From NCBI RefSeq assembly GCF_015291625.1, contig NZ_CP030047.1, positions 186,001 through 250,000 on the forward strand: DNA of 64,000 nt, read 5' to 3'. The position numbers and the translations under genes were made by a program. Numbering within the stretch: the stretch's first letter is position 1; every line of letters begins with the position of its first letter. The notes under the pieces were generated by a model. That model saw only the letters and a program-made list of their open reading frames with translations. It searched no databases and had not been told where the DNA came from. Of the stretch, positions 49,256-57,068 are shown piece after piece. The DNA is from Bradyrhizobium sp. CCBAU 53421 (GTDB lineage Bacteria; Pseudomonadota; Alphaproteobacteria; Rhizobiales; Xanthobacteraceae).

Positions 49256-50947
49256 TCAACTCGCAAGCGCCATTCCCGCTTCATCCAGCGTCTGCAGGAA
49301 CCCGTGCTCGATCACGGCATTCCTGCCGCGGCGCTTGGCGGCGTAGAGGGCGGCATCCGCGGCTTCGATCAGGTCGCCCGGGCGCTGGGTCTCGTTCGGC
49401 TTGGTCGTCGCGACGCCGACGCTGACGGTGACGATGCAATGGCTCGACGGCGCGTGCGGCACGGCGAGGCCGAGCACTGCGGTGCGCACGGTCTCGCCGA
49501 TCGCGAGCGCATGCGCGGCATCGGTGTTCGGCAGCAACAGGCAAAATTCCTCGCCGCCGTAGCGGCCGGCAAATCCCATGGTGTCGGCGGCGATCCCGGA
49601 CAGCGTCTCGCCGATCCGGGTCAGGCAGACATCGCCTTCGGGATGGCCGTAGGTGTCGTTGTAGAGCTTGAAGTGATCGACATCGATCATCATCAGCGAC
49701 AGCTCGCATTCATATTGCTGCGCCCGCATCCACTCGAAATCGAGCCGGCTCTGGAAGCCGCGGCGGTTGGCAAGGCCCGACAGCGCATCGATCGAAGCCA
49801 TCACGGTGAGGCGGTCGTTGGAGGCGACGAGCTCGCGCTCGCGCTGGCTGAGCTGCGCCGCCATCGCGTTGAAGGCGCGCGCCAGCGGCACGAATTCCGA
49901 CGGCAGCTTGTGCTTGGCGACCCGGGCCGACCAGTCGCCCTCGCCGAAGCGCCGCGCCATGCTGGTCATCAACTCGATCGGGTGGATCACCAGTCGCTCG
50001 GCGCCGACGAGAGCACCCAACAAAACGAAAAGACAGACGAAGCCAAGCTGCAGATAGGCGGTGCGGATCTCGCGGCTGATCGCCGCCGTCACCTTGGCCT
50101 CGTCCATGCTCACGATCAGGCGGGATTGCGTTCCGGTGATGCGGGCGAAGCTCAAGGTCCGCTGCGCGCCGTCGGACGCCGTGAACGAAACCGAGCCTGA
50201 TGGTTCGTCATAGCTCAGCGCCTTCTCCGCGATCGCGGCCATCAAGGGGATGGTGTCGAGCGAACGACCGATCAGGCTCGCATGGTCCGCGGGTGCTGCG
50301 ACCACGACGCCGGTCGAGTCGACCAGCACGGCCGACATGCCGGGCTGGCCGCCGAGATTGGCCATGATCTGCGACAGCCAGTCGATATTGATGCCGGCGA
50401 CGACGACAGAGTCCAGTTCCGGATTGATCGCGGACACCGGATAGGCGGCCATCATCATCGGCCGGCCATTGGTCCGGCCGCGCAGATAGTCGCTGAACAC
50501 GAAGCCGCGATTGTCCTGCGCCTTCTTGAAATATTCGCGGTCGCCGAGATTGAGCCCGACCTGGCTGTTGAGCGTCGAGCACTGCACCAGCCCGTCCCTC
50601 GAGACGAACATGATGCTGCGGATCCATGGCAGCACCGTCGGCAGGCTGGCGCGCAGCACCTCACAGCTCTGCCCGATGCCGCCGGAAGCGCGGATATAGG
50701 CGGCCGATTTCAGCATGGTCTCGACCGAGGAGACCACCTCGCGCTGGGTTTCGGCGGCGTGCGCGGTGAGGTTGGCGTAGCCTGCCGCGGCCTGCGCAAT
50801 CTGCGTTGTGCGGAAATTCTCCAGCGTGCGGACGCGGTCGAGCATCAGGGGCGCGACCAGCATCACCGCAAGCAAGGCGAGCCGGGCACGAATGCCCAGA
50901 ACCTTCTTGAGTCTGACCCGGTTGCGGTTGAAAGTGACGCCCGACAT
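49256..50947 (-). CDS. Membrane diguanylate cyclase with extracytoplasmic sensor
   Basis: A 563-residue protein: an N-terminal membrane segment (ARLALLAVMLVAPLMLD), a Cache-type periplasmic sensor (residues about 55-270, with FKKAQDNRGFVFSDYLRG), a second membrane segment (LQLGFVCLFVLLGALVG), HAMP and a GGDEF domain with an intact RYGGEEF active site. No RxxD inhibitory site is seen before it. Product is cyclic di-GMP. The signal is probably a small molecule. It stands alone, divergent from the yggS gene. Confidence 0.93.
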   Translation of the reverse strand: MSGVTFNRNRVRLKKVLGIRARLALLAVMLVAPLMLDRVRTLENFRTTQIAQAAAGYANLTAHAAETQREVVSSVETMLKSAAYIRASGGIGQSCEVLRASLPTVLPWIRSIMFVSRDGLVQCSTLNSQVGLNLGDREYFKKAQDNRGFVFSDYLRGRTNGRPMMMAAYPVSAINPELDSVVVAGINIDWLSQIMANLGGQPGMSAVLVDSTGVVVAAPADHASLIGRSLDTIPLMAAIAEKALSYDEPSGSVSFTASDGAQRTLSFARITGTQSRLIVSMDEAKVTAAISREIRTAYLQLGFVCLFVLLGALVGAERLVIHPIELMTSMARRFGEGDWSARVAKHKLPSEFVPLARAFNAMAAQLSQRERELVASNDRLTVMASIDALSGLANRRGFQSRLDFEWMRAQQYECELSLMMIDVDHFKLYNDTYGHPEGDVCLTRIGETLSGIAADTMGFAGRYGGEEFCLLLPNTDAAHALAIGETVRTAVLGLAVPHAPSSHCIVTVSVGVATTKPNETQRPGDLIEAADAALYAAKRRGRNAVIEHGFLQTLDEAGMALAS

Positions 50948-51055
50948 TCTATTCCCTTGCCCGCGTGCAGGGTAAAATGCAGGGCTTCAAAAAGCCTTTC
51001 CCGAATTTGGTAAAATTCGAGCCAACACCCGCATCTGTCAGAGAACGGCACAAGC

Positions 51056-51760
51056 ATGACACAAAGCCCGACCGCGCCGTTATCGGCTGATTCACCACAC
51101 GGCCTTGCCGCCGTGGAGCGGGAGATCGCGCACGCCTGCAAAGAGGCGCGGCGCGACCGCGCGTCGGTGACCTTGATCGCGGTGTCGAAGACATTCGCGG
51201 CCGACGCAATTTTACCGATTATCGGTGCCGGACAGCGCGTATTTGGCGAAAATCGCGTGCAGGAGGCTAAGGGGAAGTGGCCGGAATTGATCCAGGCCAA
51301 CCCCGGATTGCAGCTGCATCTGATCGGGCCGTTGCAGTCGAACAAGGCCAAGGAGGCGGTCGCGCTGTTCGATGCCATCCATTCGGTCGACCGCGCCAGC
51401 ATTTGCGAAGCGTTAGCCAAGGAAATCAAAAATCAGGGCAAGCATCCGGATCTGTTCGTCCAGATCAATACCGGCGAGGAGCCGCAGAAGGCCGGCGTCG
51501 CGCCGCAGGACGCGGATACCTTCATCGCCGCATGCCGCGACAAATATGGTCTTCAGATTTCAGGACTGATGTGCATCCCGCCAGTCGACCAGGCGCCGGC
51601 GCCGCATTTCGCGCTCTGCGCCAAGATCGCCGCGCGCAACGGGCTGAAGAATCTCTCGATGGGCATGAGCGCGGATTTCGCCGTGGCGATCCAGATGGGC
51701 GCGACCCATGTGCGGGTAGGCTCGGCGATCTTCGGGACGCGGACGGTGCCACACAACTAG
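51056..51760 (+). CDS. YggS/PLPBP family pyridoxal-phosphate homeostasis protein
   Basis: A 234-residue PLP-binding TIM-barrel protein involved in vitamin B6 homeostasis. The PLP Lys is in VTLIAVSKTF, followed by FGENRVQEAKGKWPEL, LHLIGPLQSNKAKEA, SMGMSADFAVAIQMGATHVRVGSAIFG. Complete. It is divergent from the diguanylate cyclase and followed by a tandem of family B and A repeats. Confidence 0.94.
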   Translation: MTQSPTAPLSADSPHGLAAVEREIAHACKEARRDRASVTLIAVSKTFAADAILPIIGAGQRVFGENRVQEAKGKWPELIQANPGLQLHLIGPLQSNKAKEAVALFDAIHSVDRASICEALAKEIKNQGKHPDLFVQINTGEEPQKAGVAPQDADTFIAACRDKYGLQISGLMCIPPVDQAPAPHFALCAKIAARNGLKNLSMGMSADFAVAIQMGATHVRVGSAIFGTRTVPHN

Positions 51761-51811
51761 TGTCGTTGAGCTGCTCGCTAGGATCACATCGAGGATTGCC
51801 GTCACCAGACC

Positions 51812-51948
51812 CGTCACCCTGAGGAGCGCCAACGGGTCCGCGCAAAGCGCGGCCCGATGACAGGCTCCGCGCGTCTCGAAGGGTCGACGGCCATCAGCCG
51901 GGCCGTGCATCCTTCGAGGCTCGCTCCGCTCGCACCTCAGGATGACGG
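51812..51948. repeat. Family B palindromic repeat (copy 2, longer)
   Basis: Starts CGTCACCCTGAGGAGCGCC and ends CACCTCAGGATGACGG. It has about 30 extra bases in its left half compared with the other two copies. Confidence 0.8.
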
Positions 51949-51964
51949 TGTTGCACCAATTGGG

Positions 51965-52092
51965 ATGTGGTCCCTGCGAAAGCAGGGACCAATAACCACC
52001 AATGGCCATCGTTGAGCGACGGTGGAACGACGAGTCCCTTCAACAATGAAAGCTGCGGAGTATGGGTCCCTGCTTTCGCAGGGACGACAGCT
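51965..52092. repeat. Family A palindromic repeat (copy 3)
   Basis: Left arm TGTGGTCCCTGCGAAAGCAG then GGACCAATAACCACC; right arm GTATGGGTCCCTGCTTTCGC then AGGGACGAC. The stems differ from copy 1 in compensating positions (CTGC/GCAG in place of CCGG), so both copies keep pairing. Confidence 0.85.
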
Positions 52093-52115
52093 GCGTGCGT
52101 GGTGAGCGGGGTAGC

Positions 52116-52901
52116 CTACGCAAACCTCACCGACACCTTTCCGATCGCGCCGAAATCGGCCGCGAATACGTCGCCGGCCTGAATCGGCAGTGGTGGATGG
52201 CAGGTGCCTGTCGTGACGACCTCGCCTGCCCGCAACGTCAGCCCGAGCGCGCACAGCTCGTTGGCGCACCAGGCGAGCGCTGCGCGGGGATCGCCGAGCA
52301 CGTTCTTGCCGTGGCCGATGTAGCGCTCGCCGCGCAGCGTGATGGTCGGGCGCTCCTCGACCAGGTCGATCGCGCGCCAGTCGGCCGACGTTGCAGGTCC
52401 GAGCACGAACAGATGCGCGCAGGCATTGTCGGCAATCAGCTGCGCTTCGCCGGCGGAGACGAAATCGGCGAACCGCGAATCCGGAATCTCGATCGCGGGA
52501 TGCAGCGTGCCGACCGCATCGAGTACCTCTTGCACGCCGTACGGTGTGGTGCGCGGCACGAGATCGCGCGCCATGCGGAAGGCATACTCCGGCTCGCCGA
52601 CACGCATCTCGTTGCCCTTCATCGATGCGGTGCCGCCATCTGCGATCAAGGTTTCAGCGAGGATGCGTCCGGCCAGCGGGCCGGCGACGTTGATGTGCTT
52701 CTGGCCGGCCTCGCTGGTCGCGGCGATCTTCCAGCCGAACAGTTTTTCGCGCGAGGTCTTCTCCAGCTGCGCCTGCACGGCGTAACCCTCGGCGCGGTCG
52801 CGCGGCCGCATCGCGCCCTCGAGCGCGCCGAGTTTCGTTCCCGCGTGCCAATGATCGTGCAGAACCTTTGCAGCGGCGGCGATCTGGTTGTTGTCGAGCA
52901 T
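52116..52901 (-). CDS. 2-keto-4-pentenoate hydratase family protein
   Basis: A 261-residue member of the fumarylacetoacetase-like hydratase/decarboxylase family that acts in meta-cleavage pathways. LFGWKIAATSEAGQKHINV, HPAIEIPDSRF and the conserved C-terminal GHGKNVLGDPRAALAWCANELCALGLTLRAGEVVTTGTC pattern are visible. No other pathway gene is adjacent, so the substrate remains open. Confidence 0.88.
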   Translation of the reverse strand: MLDNNQIAAAAKVLHDHWHAGTKLGALEGAMRPRDRAEGYAVQAQLEKTSREKLFGWKIAATSEAGQKHINVAGPLAGRILAETLIADGGTASMKGNEMRVGEPEYAFRMARDLVPRTTPYGVQEVLDAVGTLHPAIEIPDSRFADFVSAGEAQLIADNACAHLFVLGPATSADWRAIDLVEERPTITLRGERYIGHGKNVLGDPRAALAWCANELCALGLTLRAGEVVTTGTCHPPLPIQAGDVFAADFGAIGKVSVRFA

Positions 52902-52940
52902 GGTTTTTCGCTTCCCCCGTGAGTCGTCCTTGGGAATGTT

Positions 52941-52968
52941 TTTGTGCTGCGCGCAATCTCAGCACAAA
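52941..52968. promoter_or_regulatory. 9-bp inverted repeat upstream of the hydratase
   Basis: TTTGTGCTG-N10-CAGCACAAA, perfect arms, 40 bases upstream of the hydratase start and downstream of the L,D-transpeptidase stop. No clear T-tract follows on either strand, so it may be an operator or a weak hairpin. Confidence 0.4.
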
Positions 52969-53018
52969 CGCGTCGCGCCTGTCGCGTGGGAAAACCGATG
53001 CTCAGCCATTCGAGAATT

Positions 53019-53558
53019 TTACCCGATGACGATCCTGGTCCGCGGCGACATCCGCCGCAACAACCGCAGCATCGACGCCTTGGTCATCGAGACGCAGCCC
53101 GCGGTCGGCCCGAAATTCGGCCGCGCCAGATGCAGGAACACGGCGCTGCCGCGGCCGGCAATGCGCGGCGCGGCGTTGTGGTCGATCTCGACGATGAAGT
53201 CGTAGAGATGGTCCTCGCGGGTCAGGCGGTCGCCGCCCTGCTCGCGGTCGAGCCGGATCGGTTGGTTGTAGTGCCGGTCGGCGGGGTCCTCGCACCAGGC
53301 GTCCTCGCGGCGGATCGGCCGGGCCGGCAGCAAGGTCACGGGACGCCGGTGCCGGTCGGCGCGCCACCAGAGCTGCCGCGGATGGAAGATGCCGCGCGGC
53401 GTGCCGCCGTCGCCCTCGCGCTTGTTGGCGAGGATTCCGCCGCGTCCGAGCGCCACGGGAATGGTCCAGCCGTCGGCGGTCAGCCAGCCCCGGCGCGGGT
53501 CGCCCGCGGCGCGGTGGACCTCTACGGCGGAGAGCGGGCGATCACGTTTCTCTGTCAT
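53019..53558 (-). CDS. YkuD-type L,D-transpeptidase domain protein
   Basis: A 179-residue protein with the YkuD catalytic motif: a His in FLHLARPNFGPTAGCVSM with Cys in GCVSM as nucleophile. L,D-transpeptidases form 3-3 peptidoglycan cross-links or anchor proteins. No signal peptide is seen at the predicted start, which is odd for a periplasmic enzyme; the short DUF-like relatives share this form. It is divergent from the response regulator. Confidence 0.85.
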   Translation of the reverse strand: MTEKRDRPLSAVEVHRAAGDPRRGWLTADGWTIPVALGRGGILANKREGDGGTPRGIFHPRQLWWRADRHRRPVTLLPARPIRREDAWCEDPADRHYNQPIRLDREQGGDRLTREDHLYDFIVEIDHNAAPRIAGRGSAVFLHLARPNFGPTAGCVSMTKASMLRLLRRMSPRTRIVIG

Positions 53559-53586
53559 ATAAGTGATTGAAATAGCTGATCTTCCT

Positions 53587-53601
53587 TTAAGAATCGTTCA
53601 A
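53587..53601 (+). promoter_or_regulatory. CtrA-like site, imperfect
   Basis: TTAA-N7-TCAA about 200 bases upstream of the response regulator, one base off the CtrA consensus. Confidence 0.2.
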
Positions 53602-53800
53602 AACTGAGCTTGCCTTGGAAGCCCCAAACATTCTATCTCCCGGCATTACAGGACATTCACGTCCTGCCCCGCCGGATTTGAGGTAGACTGCGTTGCCTTG
53701 TGAATCGGTAACGACGGCCTACCTGAGCACGTATCTAGCCGATGCTACGGCCATAAGCGCCCTCCGCTTCTGACCGCCCCGCCCCCGAAGGATTGTACCT

Positions 53801-54487
53801 ATGGCCAATGCCCGCAAGATCTTGATCGTGGATGACGATACCGATCTGCGCGATACGCTGGTCGAGCAGCTGTCCCTGCACGAGGAATTCGAAGCCTCCG
53901 CAGTCGACACCGGCGCCAAGGGCGCCACTGCCGCCAAAGCCAATTCTCCCGATCTGGTCCTGATGGACGTCGGCCTGCCCGACACCGATGGCCGCGAGGT
54001 GGTCCGCAGCCTGCGCAAGGGCGGCTTCAAGGCCCCGATCATCATGCTGACCGGCCATGACACCGATTCCGACACCATCCTCGGCCTTGAAAGCGGCGCC
54101 AACGACTATGTGGCCAAGCCCTTCCGCTTCGCGGTGCTGCTGGCCCGGATCCGGGCCCAGCTGCGCCAGCACGAGGCCAGCGAGGACGCGGTGTTCTCGG
54201 TCGGCCCCTACTCGTTCCGGCCCGGCTCGAAGATGCTCACCGGCGCCAATGCCCGCAAGGTGCGGCTGACCGAGAAGGAAACCGCGATCCTGCGCTTCCT
54301 CTACCGCGCCGGCCAATTGCCGGTGTCGCGCGAGACCCTGCTCCAGGAAGTCTGGGGCTACAATTCCGGTGTCACCACCCACACGCTGGAAACCCACATC
54401 TACCGCCTCCGCCAGAAGATCGAGAAGGACGCCGCCAACCCGGAAATCCTGGTGACGGAAGCCGGTGGCTACAAGCTGGTGCCGTGA
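53801..54487 (+). CDS. OmpR/PhoB-family response regulator (CenR-like)
   Basis: A 228-residue response regulator. The receiver has the acidic triplet VDDDTD, phospho-acceptor Asp56 in LVLMDVGLPD and KPF; the winged-helix effector has VRLTEKETAILRFLYRAG and THTLETHIYRLRQKIEKD. The sequence resembles CenR, an envelope regulator essential in Caulobacter and conserved in Rhizobiales; this is a recognition call and no cognate kinase gene is adjacent. Confidence 0.9.
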   Translation: MANARKILIVDDDTDLRDTLVEQLSLHEEFEASAVDTGAKGATAAKANSPDLVLMDVGLPDTDGREVVRSLRKGGFKAPIIMLTGHDTDSDTILGLESGANDYVAKPFRFAVLLARIRAQLRQHEASEDAVFSVGPYSFRPGSKMLTGANARKVRLTEKETAILRFLYRAGQLPVSRETLLQEVWGYNSGVTTHTLETHIYRLRQKIEKDAANPEILVTEAGGYKLVP

Positions 54488-54544
54488 TACGCTCCGCGCT
54501 CAACGATTCGTGAAATCGAGGCGCACCGCGGTTACCGGACCTGA

Positions 54545-54985
54545 ATGTCGATCGATGATGACGTAGCCCTGCTTGAGCGGGTCCCGACGATGCGTCTGTT
54601 GGGCGAGAGTTCCTTGCGCATGCTGGCGATCGGCTCCGAGCAACGTGACTTCAACGCAGGCGAAGTGCTGTTCAAGGTCGGCGACGCTGCAGATGCGGGC
54701 TATGTCGTGCAGCGCGGCACGTTCCGGGTCGAGGAAGGCGGCGCCGAAATCATCGCCGGTCCCGGTGCGCTGATCGGCGAGCTCGCATTGATCGTCGCGA
54801 TGAAACGGCCCTCGACCGCGACCGCGCTGGAGCGCGGCTCGGTGATCCGCGTCGCGCGCAGCCTGTTCCAGCGCGTGCTGGAAAGCGATCCGGCCGCGGC
54901 CCGTCGTCTCCGCGACGAACTCGCGCTGCGGACGAGCCAGCTGGCGAGCGATATCCTGATGGCGGGCGGGAAGCTGAGCACGTAG
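54545..54985 (+). CDS. Stand-alone cyclic-nucleotide-binding domain protein
   Basis: A 146-residue protein made almost only of a cNMP-binding (CRP-type) beta-barrel: FNAGEVLFKVGDAADAGYVVQRGTFRVEEGG and GPGALIGELALIVAMKRPSTATA, the latter including the phosphate-binding cassette (IGELALI and RPSTA). There is no DNA-binding HTH after it. It is 57 bases downstream of the response regulator and may share its transcript. A family B repeat follows. Confidence 0.88.
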   Translation: MSIDDDVALLERVPTMRLLGESSLRMLAIGSEQRDFNAGEVLFKVGDAADAGYVVQRGTFRVEEGGAEIIAGPGALIGELALIVAMKRPSTATALERGSVIRVARSLFQRVLESDPAAARRLRDELALRTSQLASDILMAGGKLST

Positions 54986-55011
54986 TTGCTCTTAGCGACA
55001 ATTCATCGATC

Positions 55012-55117
55012 CGTCACCCTGAGGAGCGCGCCCTTGCGCGCGTCTCGAAGGGTCGACGGCCACCAGCCGGGCCGTGCATCCTTCGAGACGCGCGTTCCGC
55101 GCTCCTCAGGATGACGG
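55012..55117. repeat. Family B palindromic repeat (copy 3)
   Basis: About 106 bp, starts CGTCACCCTGAGGAGCGCGC and ends CGCTCCTCAGGATGACG; lies between the convergent cNMP-binding and xth genes. Confidence 0.87.
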
Positions 55118-55137
55118 GTCAAGGTTCGGCGACGCCT

Positions 55138-55953
55138 TCAAACCTCCATCACCGCCGTGACCGGCACGTGGTCCGACGGCCGCTCCCAGCTGCGGGCGTC
55201 GCGGGTGATCTTGAAGTCGCTGACCTGATCCTTCAGCGCGCGCGAGACCCAGATGTGATCGAGCCGACGGCCGCGGTCGCCGACGGTCCAGTCGGCGGCG
55301 CGATAGCTCCACCAGGTGTAGACTTTCTCCGACATCGGGATCCGCTCGCGTGCGATGTCGAACCATTCGCCATGCGCTTGCGCCGCAAGCAGCTTCTCGG
55401 TCTCCACCGGCGTGTGCGAGACCACCTTCAACAGCTGCTTGTGCGACCACACGTCGTTCTCATGCGGCGCGACGTTGAGGTCGCCGACCAGGATGTGACG
55501 GTCGTCGCCGCGCGGATGCAGTGGCTCGCAACTCTTCATCTCGTCGAGGAATTGCAGCTTGTGCTCGAACTTCGGATTGAGCGCGGGATCGGGAATGTCG
55601 CCGCCGGCCGGCACGTAGAAATTATGCAGCACCAGCGGTTTCGAAAGCTGAGCTTTCTCGCCGAAGGACACTGATATGTGCCGCGAGTCGATCTTGTCGC
55701 AGAACGTCCGGATGTCGGTCGTCTCGAACGGCAGCCGCGAGACGATGGCGACGCCGTGATAGCCCTTCTGCCCGTTCAGCGCGACGTGCTCATAGCCGAG
55801 TCGCTTGAAGCGCTTCAGCGGAAACGCATCGTCGATGCACTTGGTCTCCTGCAGGCACAGCACATCCGGCCGCGCGCTCTTCAGGAATTTAGCGACGATG
55901 TCGATGCGCAGGCGCACCGAGTTGATGTTCCAGGTGGTGACGGAGAACCGCAT
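55138..55953 (-). CDS. xth: Exodeoxyribonuclease III
   Basis: Exonuclease III (271 residues), an AP endonuclease of base-excision repair. WNINSVRLRI at the start, DVLCLQETKCID, the IDH-type GDRGRRLDHIWVS and PSDHVPVTA catalytic blocks are visible. It is followed downstream by a repeat and lies next to lolA. Confidence 0.96.
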   Translation of the reverse strand: MRFSVTTWNINSVRLRIDIVAKFLKSARPDVLCLQETKCIDDAFPLKRFKRLGYEHVALNGQKGYHGVAIVSRLPFETTDIRTFCDKIDSRHISVSFGEKAQLSKPLVLHNFYVPAGGDIPDPALNPKFEHKLQFLDEMKSCEPLHPRGDDRHILVGDLNVAPHENDVWSHKQLLKVVSHTPVETEKLLAAQAHGEWFDIARERIPMSEKVYTWWSYRAADWTVGDRGRRLDHIWVSRALKDQVSDFKITRDARSWERPSDHVPVTAVMEV

Positions 55954-56160
55954 GAGAGCTGCGTCTTAGCACGGTTCGCGCGGTGGATTTCAATTGTCCA
56001 CAGGACGGACGCTTACCTCGCCCCGCTTGCGGGGAGAGGTCGGATCGCATGCAATGCGATCCGGGTGAGGGGGACTCACCGCGTACTCATACCTCTCGTG
56101 TTCGTGGAGGCAGCCCCTCACCCCGACCCTCTCCCCGCAAGAGCGGGGCGAGGGAGAAGG
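55954..56160. repeat. Family D repeat (structured intergenic element)
   Basis: From about 56016: CTCGCCCCGCTTGCGGGGAG then AGGTCGGATCGCATGCAATG, and later CCCCTCACCCCGACCCTCTC then CCCGCAAGAGCGGGGCGAGG. Arms CCTCGCCCCGC..GCGGGG and CCCCGC..GCGGGGCGAGG pair across the element. Lies between lolA stop and xth start. Confidence 0.8.
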
Positions 56161-56167
56161 AAGGACG

Positions 56168-56968
56168 CTAGCCCGGCGAAGAACCCGGATAGGTCGTGAA
56201 GTCGATCTTGAACAGCCCGGGATCCGGCTTCTGCGTCGCGTCGAGATTGTAGACCGCAACCGTGGTGTCGTAGCCCTGCGGGTCGGTGACGGTCCACTGC
56301 TTGAGCTTGCCGTCCTTGGCGCCGATCATCAGCAGGAAGCGGCTGGTGCCGACCAGCGCCTGCTTCTCCTCGATCGTGATGCTGACGAACACGTCGTCGG
56401 CGGTGACGCTGATGACGTTGGTGTCCTTCATCAGGTCGATGCGGTCCGACAGCAGATAGCGCAGCGGGGTCTGCGACAGCGGATAGACGTCCTGGGTGGC
56501 GAGCCTGCGGTCGCGCACCGCGACCGACGAGCCGTCGGCGATCACCTCGATGGTGCTCGGATTGTCATACTCGAAGCGCAGCTTGCCGGGCTTCTGGATG
56601 TAGAAATCGCCCTTGGTCTTGGTGCCGTCGGGTCCGACCTGGACGAAATTCCCGACCAGCGTCTGCAGCGACGACAGATAGGCCGAGACCTTGGCGGCCT
56701 GCGCCTTCTGGTTGGCGTCGAAGGTCTGGAAGATGTTGGCGGGCACGTTGCGGCGCGGATCGGGAATCACCGGGTCCGGTGGTGCCTGGGTGGCGCCCGT
56801 GGTCGTCGGGCCCTTGTCCGCATTGCTCTGCGCGCCGGCGTCCTTGGCCTTCGGCGCAGACTTCGGCGTCGTCGGCGCATTCTGCGCAGTCGCGCCGCCG
56901 GCGATCGCGGCGGTGACGAGAAGAGCCAGCGCTGTGCGCGCGCCGCGGTCAATGAGATGTTTTGCCAT
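56168..56968 (-). CDS. lolA: Outer-membrane lipoprotein carrier LolA
   Basis: LolA-type periplasmic chaperone (266 residues) that carries lipoproteins to the outer membrane. A signal peptide (GARTALALLVTAAIAGGATA) is followed by a long Pro/Ala linker and the LolA barrel (LVGNFVQVGPDGTKTKGDFYIQKPGKLRFEYDNPSTIEVIADG). The preferred start is the ATG at 56968. It follows ftsK on the minus strand by about 100 bases, a conserved pairing. Confidence 0.93.
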   Translation of the reverse strand: MAKHLIDRGARTALALLVTAAIAGGATAQNAPTTPKSAPKAKDAGAQSNADKGPTTTGATQAPPDPVIPDPRRNVPANIFQTFDANQKAQAAKVSAYLSSLQTLVGNFVQVGPDGTKTKGDFYIQKPGKLRFEYDNPSTIEVIADGSSVAVRDRRLATQDVYPLSQTPLRYLLSDRIDLMKDTNVISVTADDVFVSITIEEKQALVGTSRFLLMIGAKDGKLKQWTVTDPQGYDTTVAVYNLDATQKPDPGLFKIDFTTYPGSSPG

Positions 56969-57068
56969 CAGATATGTCAGGTCTCTGTTCGACGCTCGTC
57001 CCGCTTCGTCGGATTTTATCCCGCCTCTTCCGAGGGAGATATGGTTTTTCCGTGATGATCGCCCCCGA

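Larger units (their letters stand above)
51761..52115. other. 355-bp intergenic region filled by two repeats
   Basis: A family B copy (51812-51948) followed directly by a family A copy (51965-52092) between the convergent yggS and hydratase genes. No gene is supported. Confidence 0.8.

Noticed and set aside
30384..55117. CRISPR array
   Set aside because: The dispersed repeats are long palindromes in scattered single copies without regular spacers or cas genes.
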